From: Gordonia prachuapensis
GTDB taxonomy: Bacteria > Actinomycetota > Actinomycetes > Mycobacteriales > Mycobacteriaceae
Direction: 5' to 3'
NCBI RefSeq assembly: GCF_036350515.1
Contig: NZ_JAZDUE010000020.1
Span: forward strand, 35,268 to 99,267
Length of the DNA: 64,000 nucleotides
Position 1 is the stretch's first letter; every line of letters starts with the position of its first letter. The translations under genes and the position numbers were made by a program. Below, in pieces: positions 24,346 to 32,139 of this stretch. The notes below the pieces were generated by a model. It was not told the DNA's origin, searched no databases, and saw nothing but the letters and a program-made list of their open reading frames with translations.

Positions 24346-24954
24346 ATGTCAATCTGTAAAGCGGACATCGGTGATCAGGTATTGGACGCGGCCCGCGCCT
24401 GCCTGATCCGTAGTGGCGGGCGCAAGGTGACCCTGGCCGAGGTCGCCCGCGAGGCAGGAGTCAGCCGGCCCACCGTGTATCGGCGCTGGCCGGACATGTC
24501 GGAGATCACCCGCGCACTGCTCACCCGCGAGGTCATGGGCATTGTCACCGCGGTCACCGACGTCACCCCGCTGCGGACCGCCGAGTTCGACGCGACCGTG
24601 GATCTGGTGGTCCGGGTGGCCGCGGCCCTGCGCGACGACGAACTGGTCGCGGCGTTGTGGCGCTCCCAACGCGAGTTCATGACGCCGTACGTCTTCGACC
24701 GCCTCGGCACCAGTCAGCAGGGTGTCCTGGCGATCCTCGCCGACGCGATCGCGCACGGCCAGCGCCGCGGGCAGGTCCGCGACGGCGAGCCGGAGAAGCT
24801 GGCGGCGATGGTGCTGCTGATCACGCAGACGTCCATCCAGTCGCGCGCCCTCGTCGAGTCGATCCTCGGAGACGACTGGAGCCGCGAACTGCACTACGCG
24901 TTGTCGTCGTACCTGCGTCGGCCGGACGGCGACCTGCCGTCGATTCCCGGATGA
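24346..24954 (+). CDS. TetR family transcriptional regulator
   Basis: A 202-residue regulator with the helix-turn-helix in the first ~55 residues (AARACLIRSGGRKVTLAEVAREAGVSRPTVYRRWPDMSEI). I prefer ATG 24346, 10 bases after a TACGAT -10 box, over ATG 24334, which lies inside that box. The stop overlaps the glpD start (ATGA), so the regulator and glpD are translationally coupled. It is divergent from the lipid kinase, and probably controls both. The inducer is likely a glycerol- or lipid-derived metabolite, by context only. Confidence 0.9.
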   Translation: MSICKADIGDQVLDAARACLIRSGGRKVTLAEVAREAGVSRPTVYRRWPDMSEITRALLTREVMGIVTAVTDVTPLRTAEFDATVDLVVRVAAALRDDELVAALWRSQREFMTPYVFDRLGTSQQGVLAILADAIAHGQRRGQVRDGEPEKLAAMVLLITQTSIQSRALVESILGDDWSRELHYALSSYLRRPDGDLPSIPG

Positions 24955-26486
24955 CCGTCATCGACGCCGCCCATCGTCGGCGGTGGCTCGCCGACCTCGC
25001 GGAGCAGGAGCGGCCGCTCGACATGCTGGTCATCGGCGGCGGGATCACCGGTGCCGGGGTGGCGCTCGACGCGGCGACCCGAGGATTGCGTGTCGCGCTG
25101 GTGGAGTCGCACGACCTGGCGTTCGGTACCTCGCGGTGGAGCAGCAAGCTGGTGCACGGCGGTCTGCGGTACCTGGCCGGTGGCCGGTTCCCGATCGCCT
25201 ACGAGAGCGCGGTCGAGCGACACCATCTCATGACGACCATTGCCCCGCACCTGATCCGGCCGCTGTCGCAGGTGGTGCCGGATCACGGATCGCGGGCCAC
25301 CACCGCGTTGATCCGCACCGGACTGCGCGCCGGCGACGTGCTGCGTCGCGCCGCGCGCACCCCGACCGACGTCCTGCCGGGTCCCCGTCGGCTCTCGGTC
25401 GACGAGACGTTGGCGTTGTGCCCGCAGACGTCGCGGCGCGGTCTGCGCGGAGCCTTCGCGCATTCCGACGGTCAACTCGTCGACGATGCCCGACTGGTCG
25501 TCGCGGTCGCGCGGACCGCTGCGGCGTTCGGCGCGTCGATCTGTACCTACACCCGCGCCGACCAGGTGACCGGCACCGGAGCGCGACTCACCGACAGCTG
25601 CACGGGGGAGTCGCTGACGGTGTCCGCCCGGACCGTCGTCAATGCGACGGGTGTGTGGGCCGGCGACATCGACCAGACACTGCGTGTCCGGCCGAGCCGT
25701 GGCACCCACCTGGTCTTCGACGCCGAGCGTTTCGGCAATCCGGCCGGTGCGCTCACCGTGCCGGTGGCCGGGTCGTTGTCGCGCTTCGTGTTCGCGCTTC
25801 CCGAACCACTCGGACGGGTGTTCGTCGGACTCACCGATGTGGACGCGCCCGGGCCGATCCCGGACGTCCCGCGGTCGTCCGACGACGAGATCGACTACCT
25901 GCTCGACGCGATCAACGTGGCCCTCGACCGGCCCGTGACACGCGACGACATCATCGGCACCTTCGCCGGTCTGCGACCACTCGTGGACTCCGCCGACGAG
26001 AACGCAACGGATTCAGGCAGTCTCGCCGATCTGTCGCGACGGCACCGGATTCAGGTGAACGACGGGACCCTCGTCGGTGTCCTCGGCGGCAAGCTGACAA
26101 CCTACCGGCGGATGGCCGAGGACGCCGTCGACGTCGCGGTGCGTGCGGGCGGACTCGACGCCGGTTCGTGCATCACCACCAGCACCCCGCTGATCGGCGC
26201 TACGGGGAAGGGCCGTCGAGCGGGATTGCCGTCGTCGATGGTGAGCCGGTTCGGGACTGAAGCGGCCAAGGTCGTGTCGTCGGCGATGGTGGACGGGCCG
26301 CTGGAACCGATCGCCGACGACCTCGACGTCACCCGCGCGGAGGTGGAGTTCGCGGTCACTCACGAGGGCGCCCTGTGCGTCGACGACGTGCTGGACCGGC
26401 GCACGCGGATCGGTCTGGTCCGCGACGACGCGGACCGGGCGCGGCAGGCCGTCACCGAGATCGTGGAGAAGTTCGGCGCCCACTGA
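24951..26486 (+). CDS. glpD: Glycerol-3-phosphate dehydrogenase/oxidase (FAD)
   Basis: A 511-residue membrane-associated flavoenzyme oxidising glycerol-3-phosphate to dihydroxyacetone phosphate. The FAD motif GGGITGAGVALDAATRG (residues ~24-40) is followed by the GlpD signatures FGTSRWSSKLVHGGLRYL (~57-74) and GGKLTTYRRMAEDAVD. ATG 24951 overlaps the tetR stop. A longer open frame begins at 24657 inside tetR but is a shadow. A C-terminal helical domain is present as in the family. It ends facing the convergent EgtE-like gene. Confidence 0.94.
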   Translation: MTVIDAAHRRRWLADLAEQERPLDMLVIGGGITGAGVALDAATRGLRVALVESHDLAFGTSRWSSKLVHGGLRYLAGGRFPIAYESAVERHHLMTTIAPHLIRPLSQVVPDHGSRATTALIRTGLRAGDVLRRAARTPTDVLPGPRRLSVDETLALCPQTSRRGLRGAFAHSDGQLVDDARLVVAVARTAAAFGASICTYTRADQVTGTGARLTDSCTGESLTVSARTVVNATGVWAGDIDQTLRVRPSRGTHLVFDAERFGNPAGALTVPVAGSLSRFVFALPEPLGRVFVGLTDVDAPGPIPDVPRSSDDEIDYLLDAINVALDRPVTRDDIIGTFAGLRPLVDSADENATDSGSLADLSRRHRIQVNDGTLVGVLGGKLTTYRRMAEDAVDVAVRAGGLDAGSCITTSTPLIGATGKGRRAGLPSSMVSRFGTEAAKVVSSAMVDGPLEPIADDLDVTRAEVEFAVTHEGALCVDDVLDRRTRIGLVRDDADRARQAVTEIVEKFGAH

Positions 26487-26526
26487 TCCCGTCTCCGACG
26501 GAGCTGCCGGTCACTGCTGCGGCAGG

Positions 26527-27618
26527 TCAGTAGCCCATCGTCCGCAGCGCGTCGGCGAGTCTGTCGAGGTCTTCGCGCTCGACGTCGAGGTGCGGGCTGA
26601 CCCGCAGCAGCGACTGCTCGGTGGTCAACGGTGCCCGCCAGGAGTCGGCGCAGGTCACCAGGATGGCGAGGGAGAGCAGCTTCACGCGGGCGGCCGCGAC
26701 GTCGGATGGCTGCCAGCCCGGCGGCGGGGCCAGGGTGGTGATCGCCGACGGCTCGTCGACGGGTTCGAGAACCTCCCAGCTGCCGATGCCGTCGAGGCGT
26801 TCGCGGGTGGCCCGGCCAATCAGTGCGAGCTCCCGGAAGACGCGTTGCTGGCCGATGCCCAGCACCTCCGACACCGCCATGCCGAGTCCGAGGCGGCCGG
26901 CGACGAACGCCTCCGAACTCTCGATCTCCACCGGCCGCAGCGCATCCTTGCGAACGGCGACGAACCCGACCCCGCGTGGACCCGCCAGCCACTTGCGGCT
27001 GGTGCCGTAGACGACGTCGGCGCCGGTCACCGTCGGGGTGTGTCCGGCGGTCTGCGCCATGTCGACGACCACGGGAACTCCCGCGGCGTGCGCGATCTCC
27101 ACGATGCGGGTGACGGGCTGGACGATTCCCGACATCGCGCCGATGTGGCAGATGTGGATGAAGTCCGGTTGTTCGAACTGCAGCATGTTCTCGAGCGCGT
27201 CGGTGTCGACGTGGCCGGCGATGTCGGCGTCGGGCAGGGGACGCACGGCGAAGCCGCGGCGTTCGAACTCGACGAGGTTGGGGCCGAACTCGTTCTTGGC
27301 CACCCACACGGTGGTGGAGATCGGCAGATTCCAGTAGGTGAGCAGCGCACGCAGTGCGGCGCGGGCACTCTCCCGGAACGCGAGTTCGTCGGCGGTGTGG
27401 CCGATGAGGGAGGCGAGATCCCGCTTGTCGCGGGCGATCTCCTCGACACGATCCTCGGCCGCGATGTACGACCCGCGTTCGGTCTCCCGCCACAGATGTG
27501 CCGAGATCGTCCCGATCACGGCGTTGGACGATCGGCCGGCGGCCGCGGAGTCGAGGTGGACGACTTCCGGGCGGAGGCGGGAGCGGCGCCATTGTTCACC
27601 CAGTTCGCTCACGTACAT
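26527..27618 (-). CDS. PLP-dependent class V aminotransferase-fold enzyme, EgtE-like
   Basis: A 363-residue fold-type I PLP enzyme. The segment ADVVYGTSRKWLAGPRGVGFVAV (about residues 194-216) contains the Schiff-base lysine, with VVVDMAQTAGH as the PLP aspartate region. The opening LDSAAAGRSSNAVIGTISAHLWRETERGSYIAAE resembles EgtE, the C-S lyase of ergothioneine synthesis (LDSAAxSR...), but no egtA, egtB, egtC or egtD is nearby. It may be an EgtE paralogue or another cysteine desulfurase/lyase. ATG 27618 has no strong ribosome site. It is divergent from the MarR gene. Confidence 0.78.
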   Translation of the reverse strand: MYVSELGEQWRRSRLRPEVVHLDSAAAGRSSNAVIGTISAHLWRETERGSYIAAEDRVEEIARDKRDLASLIGHTADELAFRESARAALRALLTYWNLPISTTVWVAKNEFGPNLVEFERRGFAVRPLPDADIAGHVDTDALENMLQFEQPDFIHICHIGAMSGIVQPVTRIVEIAHAAGVPVVVDMAQTAGHTPTVTGADVVYGTSRKWLAGPRGVGFVAVRKDALRPVEIESSEAFVAGRLGLGMAVSEVLGIGQQRVFRELALIGRATRERLDGIGSWEVLEPVDEPSAITTLAPPPGWQPSDVAAARVKLLSLAILVTCADSWRAPLTTEQSLLRVSPHLDVEREDLDRLADALRTMGY

Positions 27619-27672
27619 AGACCCTGAACCTACCGGTCGAGGCCGGTGACACGATCACCGGGTGCCGTGCCC

Positions 27673-27684
27673 TAACAGTTGTTA
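27673..27684. promoter_or_regulatory. MarR operator candidate overlapping its -10 box
   Basis: TAACAGTTGTTA has perfect 5-bp arms TAACA/TGTTA. It overlaps TACGAT (27683-27688), a -10 box 9 bases before the marR ATG. A near-identical palindrome, TAACAATTGTTA, lies upstream of the MMPL transporter at 34466. Confidence 0.7.
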
Positions 27685-27697
27685 CGATCGGTCGGCT

Positions 27698-28180
27698 ATG
27701 GACAGAGACGACGATCGTGCGCGATTGCTCAGGAGCTTCGGGATCGTCACCAAAGGGCTCCGGCATTGGGCCAACGGCCAGATCTCAGCGGACAACTCGT
27801 CGATGACGATTGGTCGAGCCGCCGTGCTGTCCGGTCTGGCCGCCTCCCCAGAGCCGATGAGCATGAGCGACATCGGCGCCCTCCTCGACCTCTCGGCTCG
27901 CAGCATGACGGTCCTTGCCGACGGACTCGAGAAGAACAAGTGGGTCCGGCGCATCCCACACCCCGAGGATCGACGGGTGACACTCATCGAACTCACCGAT
28001 GAAGGCAGAGCGTATGCCGCCGATCATGTGCTTCCCGCGCAACTGGCGGCCGCCGCGATCTTCGACGACCTCACCGTCGACGAGCGACAGACGTTACAGC
28101 TCTTGCTGACCAAGGTCGCTCGCTCGCTCGCCGATCGCGGCGTGCCGGTTGCGCAGGCGCACATGGAGTCCGAATCCTGA
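27698..28180 (+). CDS. MarR family transcriptional regulator
   Basis: A 160-residue regulator with a winged helix-turn-helix (MSMSDIGALLDLSARSMTVLADGLEKNKWVRRIPHPEDRRVTLIELTDEGRAYA, ~residues 53-107); the DRRV wing is typical. ATG 27698 is 9 bases after a TACGAT -10 box, suggesting a leaderless message; the upstream in-frame ATG 27662 is less likely. The palindrome over its -10 suggests autorepression. A related palindrome before the MMPL-metallophosphoesterase pair suggests that efflux operon is also a target. It is followed by a convergent membrane protein gene. Confidence 0.92.
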   Translation: MDRDDDRARLLRSFGIVTKGLRHWANGQISADNSSMTIGRAAVLSGLAASPEPMSMSDIGALLDLSARSMTVLADGLEKNKWVRRIPHPEDRRVTLIELTDEGRAYAADHVLPAQLAAAAIFDDLTVDERQTLQLLLTKVARSLADRGVPVAQAHMESES

Positions 28181-28195
28181 CGTGCCGGCTACGTC

Positions 28196-29278
28196 CTAGG
28201 AGGTGGCCGCCGTTGACAGAACGCGGGACTCGTCGGCCGGCAACGGTTCGGGAGTGTTGGGAGTGCGCATCGAACGCCGGTACGCGATGGCGGTCAGGAT
28301 GACACCTCCCACGATCCACCCGGCCAGTACCAACCACGACGACGCGGTGTCGGCGTTCGGGAAGTAGGACAGTTCACGAACCAGCGTCGCCGATGCGCCG
28401 GGCGGGAAGTACTGCCCGATCTCGCCCCACGCTCCGGGCAGGAACTGGGACGGCAGTGCGCTACCCGAGATCGGGTTGGCGAACAACATCATCACGACAG
28501 GTCCGATGGCGGTGCCGGCGCGTCCGATCAGTGCGACGCATCCGATCATGGGTGCTGCGATCGCGGCGATGGCCATGGCGAAAGCGCTGACGTTGAGCAG
28601 GAAGCTGCCCTGGATCGACCCGAACCACAACTGCAGGATGCCGGCGAGCACGATACCGCCGACGATGGAATACACCGTCACCGCGAGGATGCGGCGGCGG
28701 GAACCGACGATGACGGTGGCGATTAGAACGCCGCCGATGATGCCGCCGAACAGCATCGGGAAGAACGCCGAACTCAGCAGTGAGCCATTGGGGTCGTCCT
28801 CGGAGAACGGCGCGATGTCGGTGACCGTCACCGTCGTCTGATCGCCCGGTGGCACACCGGACTGTTGAATCAGGTTGGCCTCCAACGGGACTGCCAATTG
28901 CGCGACCACCTCGTTGACCGCACCGTTGGCTGATGCGGTGAGTACCTCGGGTTCCGCTCCGAGGACGATCCCGCCCATGTAGTCCCGGGCCTCGATGCCG
29001 GCCACCGCAGCATCGCGATCCTCGACCACGGTGACGTCATACACCTCGCCGCTGGTGGACAGTTGCTCTTCGACCTGGGTCACCGCCTGTTGCGGCCCGG
29101 TGACAGCGATCGAGATGCCCTGCGGGTCGGCGGTCAACGCGGGCCAGGAGAAGGCCAACACGATGATCGCGATGACAGCAGTCAACGCCGCCGCGATGGA
29201 CAGCGTGCGTGCGACGGGGGTCTCAGGTGGGGTCTCCGGCTCCGGGGTGGGTAGGGGGTCCGGGTGTTTCTCGGACAT
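28196..29278 (-). CDS. Multi-pass membrane protein, ABC-2/DUF3533-like
   Basis: A 360-residue membrane protein: one N-terminal helix (~22-45), an extracytoplasmic region of ~120 residues (ISIAVTGPQQAVTQVEEQL..., YMGGIVLG), then about five helices (PMLFGGIIGGVLIATVIVG onward). This topology resembles YhgE/Pip or ABC-2-type permease halves (DUF3533), but no ATPase is next to it and the function is unknown. AAGGAG 9 bases upstream supports ATG 29278; ATG 29284 is also in frame. It is divergent from a TetR gene with an AACGA-N4-TCGTT palindrome between them, so it is probably repressed by that regulator. Confidence 0.8.
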   Translation of the reverse strand: MSEKHPDPLPTPEPETPPETPVARTLSIAAALTAVIAIIVLAFSWPALTADPQGISIAVTGPQQAVTQVEEQLSTSGEVYDVTVVEDRDAAVAGIEARDYMGGIVLGAEPEVLTASANGAVNEVVAQLAVPLEANLIQQSGVPPGDQTTVTVTDIAPFSEDDPNGSLLSSAFFPMLFGGIIGGVLIATVIVGSRRRILAVTVYSIVGGIVLAGILQLWFGSIQGSFLLNVSAFAMAIAAIAAPMIGCVALIGRAGTAIGPVVMMLFANPISGSALPSQFLPGAWGEIGQYFPPGASATLVRELSYFPNADTASSWLVLAGWIVGGVILTAIAYRRSMRTPNTPEPLPADESRVLSTAATS

Positions 29279-29295
29279 TCTCATCAACTCCTTAA

Positions 29296-29309
29296 AACGA
29301 ATGCTCGTT
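29296..29309. promoter_or_regulatory. TetR operator candidate between divergent genes
   Basis: AACGAATGCTCGTT has perfect 5-bp arms AACGA/TCGTT around ATGC, a spacing common for AcrR-type repressors. It lies 18 bp from the membrane protein start and upstream of TACACT (29318-29323), a -10 box 6 bases before the tetR ATG. Confidence 0.75.
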
Positions 29310-29329
29310 CTTTAACGTACACTAGCGTC

Positions 29330-29917
29330 ATGCCGAAAGTCACCGAAGCCCACCGTGCGGCTCGTCGCGATGAAATCCTCGACGCCGCTCAGCGCGTGTT
29401 TGCCCGAGACGGTTACCGCAGCTCGTCGATGTCGGCGATCATCCGGGAGTCGGGATTGTCCGTAGGAGCGATCTACAGCTATTTCGACGGCAAACAAGCC
29501 CTCTTCCGCGCGGTGGTGGAACGTACCCTCGCATTGCGTACCGCCGAGATCGGTGGCGCCGCAGGTTCTTCGCCACGTTCGCCGGCGGAGCTCGTGCGGT
29601 CGGTACTGCTGTCGATGCGAGACAAACCGGTGATGACCATGGCTCCGCAGATCTGGGCAGAAGCGGCTGTCGAACCCGATGTCCGTGCCGTGGTCGAGCG
29701 GATCTTCACCCAACTCGGCGAGATGTTCCGGACCGAGCTCACGGCGTGGGCGGCACAACATCCCGAACGCGCAGGTGACCGGCCGGCGGAATGGTCCGAT
29801 CGGGTGACGCCGGTGCTGATCTCAGCCATACCCGGATTCCTCCTCCAGAGCCAGAACATCACCGACTTCGACGAAGAGGCGTATCTCGGCGCCCTCGATG
29901 ACGCGTATCGCGTCTGA
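29330..29917 (+). CDS. TetR/AcrR family transcriptional regulator
   Basis: A 195-residue regulator; helix-turn-helix at ~14-60 (ILDAAQRVFARDGYRSSSMSAIIRESGLSVGAIYSYFDGKQALF). ATG 29330 is 6 bases after a TACACT -10 element with no ribosome site, consistent with a leaderless message; the open frame from 29264 overlaps the divergent gene. It probably controls the divergent membrane protein and perhaps the downstream NmrA-like and small membrane genes, which follow on the same strand. Confidence 0.92.
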   Translation: MPKVTEAHRAARRDEILDAAQRVFARDGYRSSSMSAIIRESGLSVGAIYSYFDGKQALFRAVVERTLALRTAEIGGAAGSSPRSPAELVRSVLLSMRDKPVMTMAPQIWAEAAVEPDVRAVVERIFTQLGEMFRTELTAWAAQHPERAGDRPAEWSDRVTPVLISAIPGFLLQSQNITDFDEEAYLGALDDAYRV

Positions 29918-29968
29918 TACCAACCAGATTCACGCTCGAGAGATCGGGCAGACGAAAGGAGAACGATA

Positions 29969-30616
29969 ATGAAGATCGCAGTACTCGGGGCCACCGGACG
30001 AACGGGGGGCGAGTTCGTGAACCAAGCACTCGCCGCAGGCCACGACGTGGTGGCCTACGTGCGGCGTCCCGAAGCCATGGACGCGGCAGCCAACCTGACC
30101 GTGGTGGGTGGACAGCTCGCCGACACCGATGCCCTGGTCGACGCCGTACGCGGATGCGATGCGGTGGTACTGACGTTGGGGCCCAAGATCAGCGAATCGA
30201 GCAAGCCACTGATGCAGATCGCGGTACCCGCCGCCATCGAGGCAGCGAAGCGCGCCGGCGTGCAACGAATCGTCGTGCTGTCCGCCCTGGGAGTCGGTGA
30301 CACGTTCGACAACACCCGCTACCCCTACCGTCTTGGCTGCCGCACCTTCCTGGCCGGCAACTTCCGTGACCACATGGCAGGTGAAAGTCAACTCAACGAC
30401 AGCGGATTGAATTGGACCACTGTGCATCCCGGTCCGCTCGGCAACGGTGACCGCACACCTCACCCGTTGGTGGTCGACGCGGCCACCAAACGCAAGATGC
30501 CGAGGGCGCCGCGGACTCAACGCGCGGATGTCGCTCATGTTCTCCTGGCCGTCATCGACGACACGAGCACTTATGGCAAGCAGATGATGATGACCTCTGC
30601 CGAGCAGTCGAACTAG
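29969..30616 (+). CDS. NmrA/SDR-like NAD(P)-binding protein
   Basis: A 215-residue atypical short-chain dehydrogenase. MKIAVLGATGRTGGEFVNQAL gives the GATGxTG dinucleotide motif of the NmrA/flavin-reductase-like subgroup at the very N terminus; VQRIVVLSALGVGD and WTTVHPGPLGNGD follow. There is no clear YxxxK catalytic pair, so it may sense or reduce quinone-like substrates. AAAGGAG supports ATG 29969. It is 51 bp downstream of the TetR gene on the same strand and 46 bp before a small membrane protein gene; cotranscription is plausible. Confidence 0.88.
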   Translation: MKIAVLGATGRTGGEFVNQALAAGHDVVAYVRRPEAMDAAANLTVVGGQLADTDALVDAVRGCDAVVLTLGPKISESSKPLMQIAVPAAIEAAKRAGVQRIVVLSALGVGDTFDNTRYPYRLGCRTFLAGNFRDHMAGESQLNDSGLNWTTVHPGPLGNGDRTPHPLVVDAATKRKMPRAPRTQRADVAHVLLAVIDDTSTYGKQMMMTSAEQSN

Positions 30617-30662
30617 GACCAATGGCAATCACCCACTTCGACAACCAGGAGGTACCGATCCG

Positions 30663-30977
30663 ATGTCTGCCAAAGATATTGCCACCCATGCCCTGAGCGG
30701 AGCGCTCTCCGTCAACGCGGTGCCACATGTGGTCAGCGGCCTGCTGGGCCGTCGCTTCACGACCCCGTTCGCCAGCCCTCCGGGCCGGGGCCTGTCGTCA
30801 CCCACGGTGAACGCGGCCTGGGGAATGGCGAACGCGATTGTGGCGATCAGGCTGTTCAACCCCGGCGAGGATCAGGCCAAGCACGCCGCGTACGTCGCCG
30901 GCGCCGTCGCAACCGGACTCGTCCTGTCGACGGTGTTCGGGCGCGCAGGAGCGGATGGCAGGCAAGCCGTGGCCTGA
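30663..30977 (+). CDS. Small membrane protein of unknown function
   Basis: A 104-residue protein with an excellent ribosome site (AGGAGG) before ATG 30663. Hydrophobic segments lie around residues 8-27, 48-62 and 75-95 (AAYVAGAVATGLVLSTVFGRAG). It does not match a family I can name. Coding quality is like its neighbours. It probably belongs with the tetR/NmrA-like genes. Its stop is 13 bp from the end of the convergent metallophosphoesterase. Confidence 0.75.
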   Translation: MSAKDIATHALSGALSVNAVPHVVSGLLGRRFTTPFASPPGRGLSSPTVNAAWGMANAIVAIRLFNPGEDQAKHAAYVAGAVATGLVLSTVFGRAGADGRQAVA

Positions 30978-30990
30978 TGTCGCCGGCCGA

Positions 30991-32139
30991 TCATGCCTCA
31001 GGCGAACGCAACTCCAGAATCGCGACTTCCGGGGGTGCGCCGACCCGGACAGGTGGTCCCCACGCGCCGGCACCGTAGGTGGTGAAGACCGTGGTGCCGT
31101 CGACCGTGTCGACACCGGTCACGGCGGGGTCGGCGGCGAGCGCCGCGGCATAACGCAGCGGCCACATCTGGCCGCCGTGTGTGTGGCCGGAGACCTGGAG
31201 GTCGACATCGTGTTCGGCGGCTTCGCGCACGTGGTTGGGCTGATGCGCGAGCAACAGGGTGAACTGGTCGTCGGGCCGGCCGGCGAGCGCCGCGTCGAGG
31301 TCGGGTTCGTAGGGTGCCGAACTGCTCAGGTCATAGACCCCAGCCACATCGATCGTCGCTGCGCCACGCTGGATTTCGACGCTGGCGTTGTTGATGGTGG
31401 TGATGCCCAGCGAACGCCACAGGTCCAGCCACCCCTCCACGTCGTCGGAGATCTCCTCGTGATTGCCGGTGACCCCGAAAACACCCAAGGGAGCGCGCAG
31501 ATCGGCGAGTGGACGCAGGTCCGGTCCGACATAGTCGATGGTCCCGTCCGAGAGGTCACCGACAACCGCGATCAAATCGGGTTCCTCGGCGTTGACCAGA
31601 TCGACGACCTTGCGAGTGAGCGCTTCTCCGCGCGCGGCGCCGAGGTGCAGGTCGCTGACCACAGCCACCCGCATGCCGTCGAACTCGGCCGGGAGTCGTT
31701 CCATGCTGAGGGTTTCACGCGTCACCCCCCCCGAAGCGGCCTCGCCCACACCGTAGAGCGTGGTGGCCATCGCGACGATGACCATGCCTCCGGTGGCCAC
31801 ACGGAGAAAACGTTGCCGGCCGGCCTGCGTGGGAGATCCGCGCAGGCGTCCGACGACCCGGAGCACCGCCGGCACGATCCCGATCACCGCGAGACCGAGC
31901 AGTAGGTAGAACACCAGTGCCAGCCAGGTCATCCCGACGAAACCGATGACCCGGGTCCACGTGGCCGGAAACACGACCCCGACGCCGACCGCGATGACTG
32001 CGGACAGCCAGCCGACCGCGAGGAGGACGTCCGCGGCCGTGGCCCATCGTCCCCGCACACCGGGAGCCCGCACGAGGCGCCGATGAAAAAGGAAGTGGAC
32101 CAGGCCGAGAACGACTGCTGCGATGCCGAGTTGCAGCAT
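30991..32139 (-). CDS. Membrane-anchored metallophosphoesterase (YkuE-like)
   Basis: A 382-residue protein with four to five N-terminal membrane helices (residues ~1-145) and a calcineurin-like phosphoesterase domain. Metal ligands are visible: SDLHLG (~164), GDLSDG (~192), GNHE (~221), and GHTHGGQMWP (~310). YkuE-type enzymes act on the outer face of the membrane, often on lipid or cell-wall phosphoesters. The start ATG 32139 overlaps the MMPL stop by one base (TGATG), so the two are translationally coupled and share the MMPL promoter and its MarR-type palindrome. Confidence 0.92.
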   Translation of the reverse strand: MLQLGIAAVVLGLVHFLFHRRLVRAPGVRGRWATAADVLLAVGWLSAVIAVGVGVVFPATWTRVIGFVGMTWLALVFYLLLGLAVIGIVPAVLRVVGRLRGSPTQAGRQRFLRVATGGMVIVAMATTLYGVGEAASGGVTRETLSMERLPAEFDGMRVAVVSDLHLGAARGEALTRKVVDLVNAEEPDLIAVVGDLSDGTIDYVGPDLRPLADLRAPLGVFGVTGNHEEISDDVEGWLDLWRSLGITTINNASVEIQRGAATIDVAGVYDLSSSAPYEPDLDAALAGRPDDQFTLLLAHQPNHVREAAEHDVDLQVSGHTHGGQMWPLRYAAALAADPAVTGVDTVDGTTVFTTYGAGAWGPPVRVGAPPEVAILELRSPEA

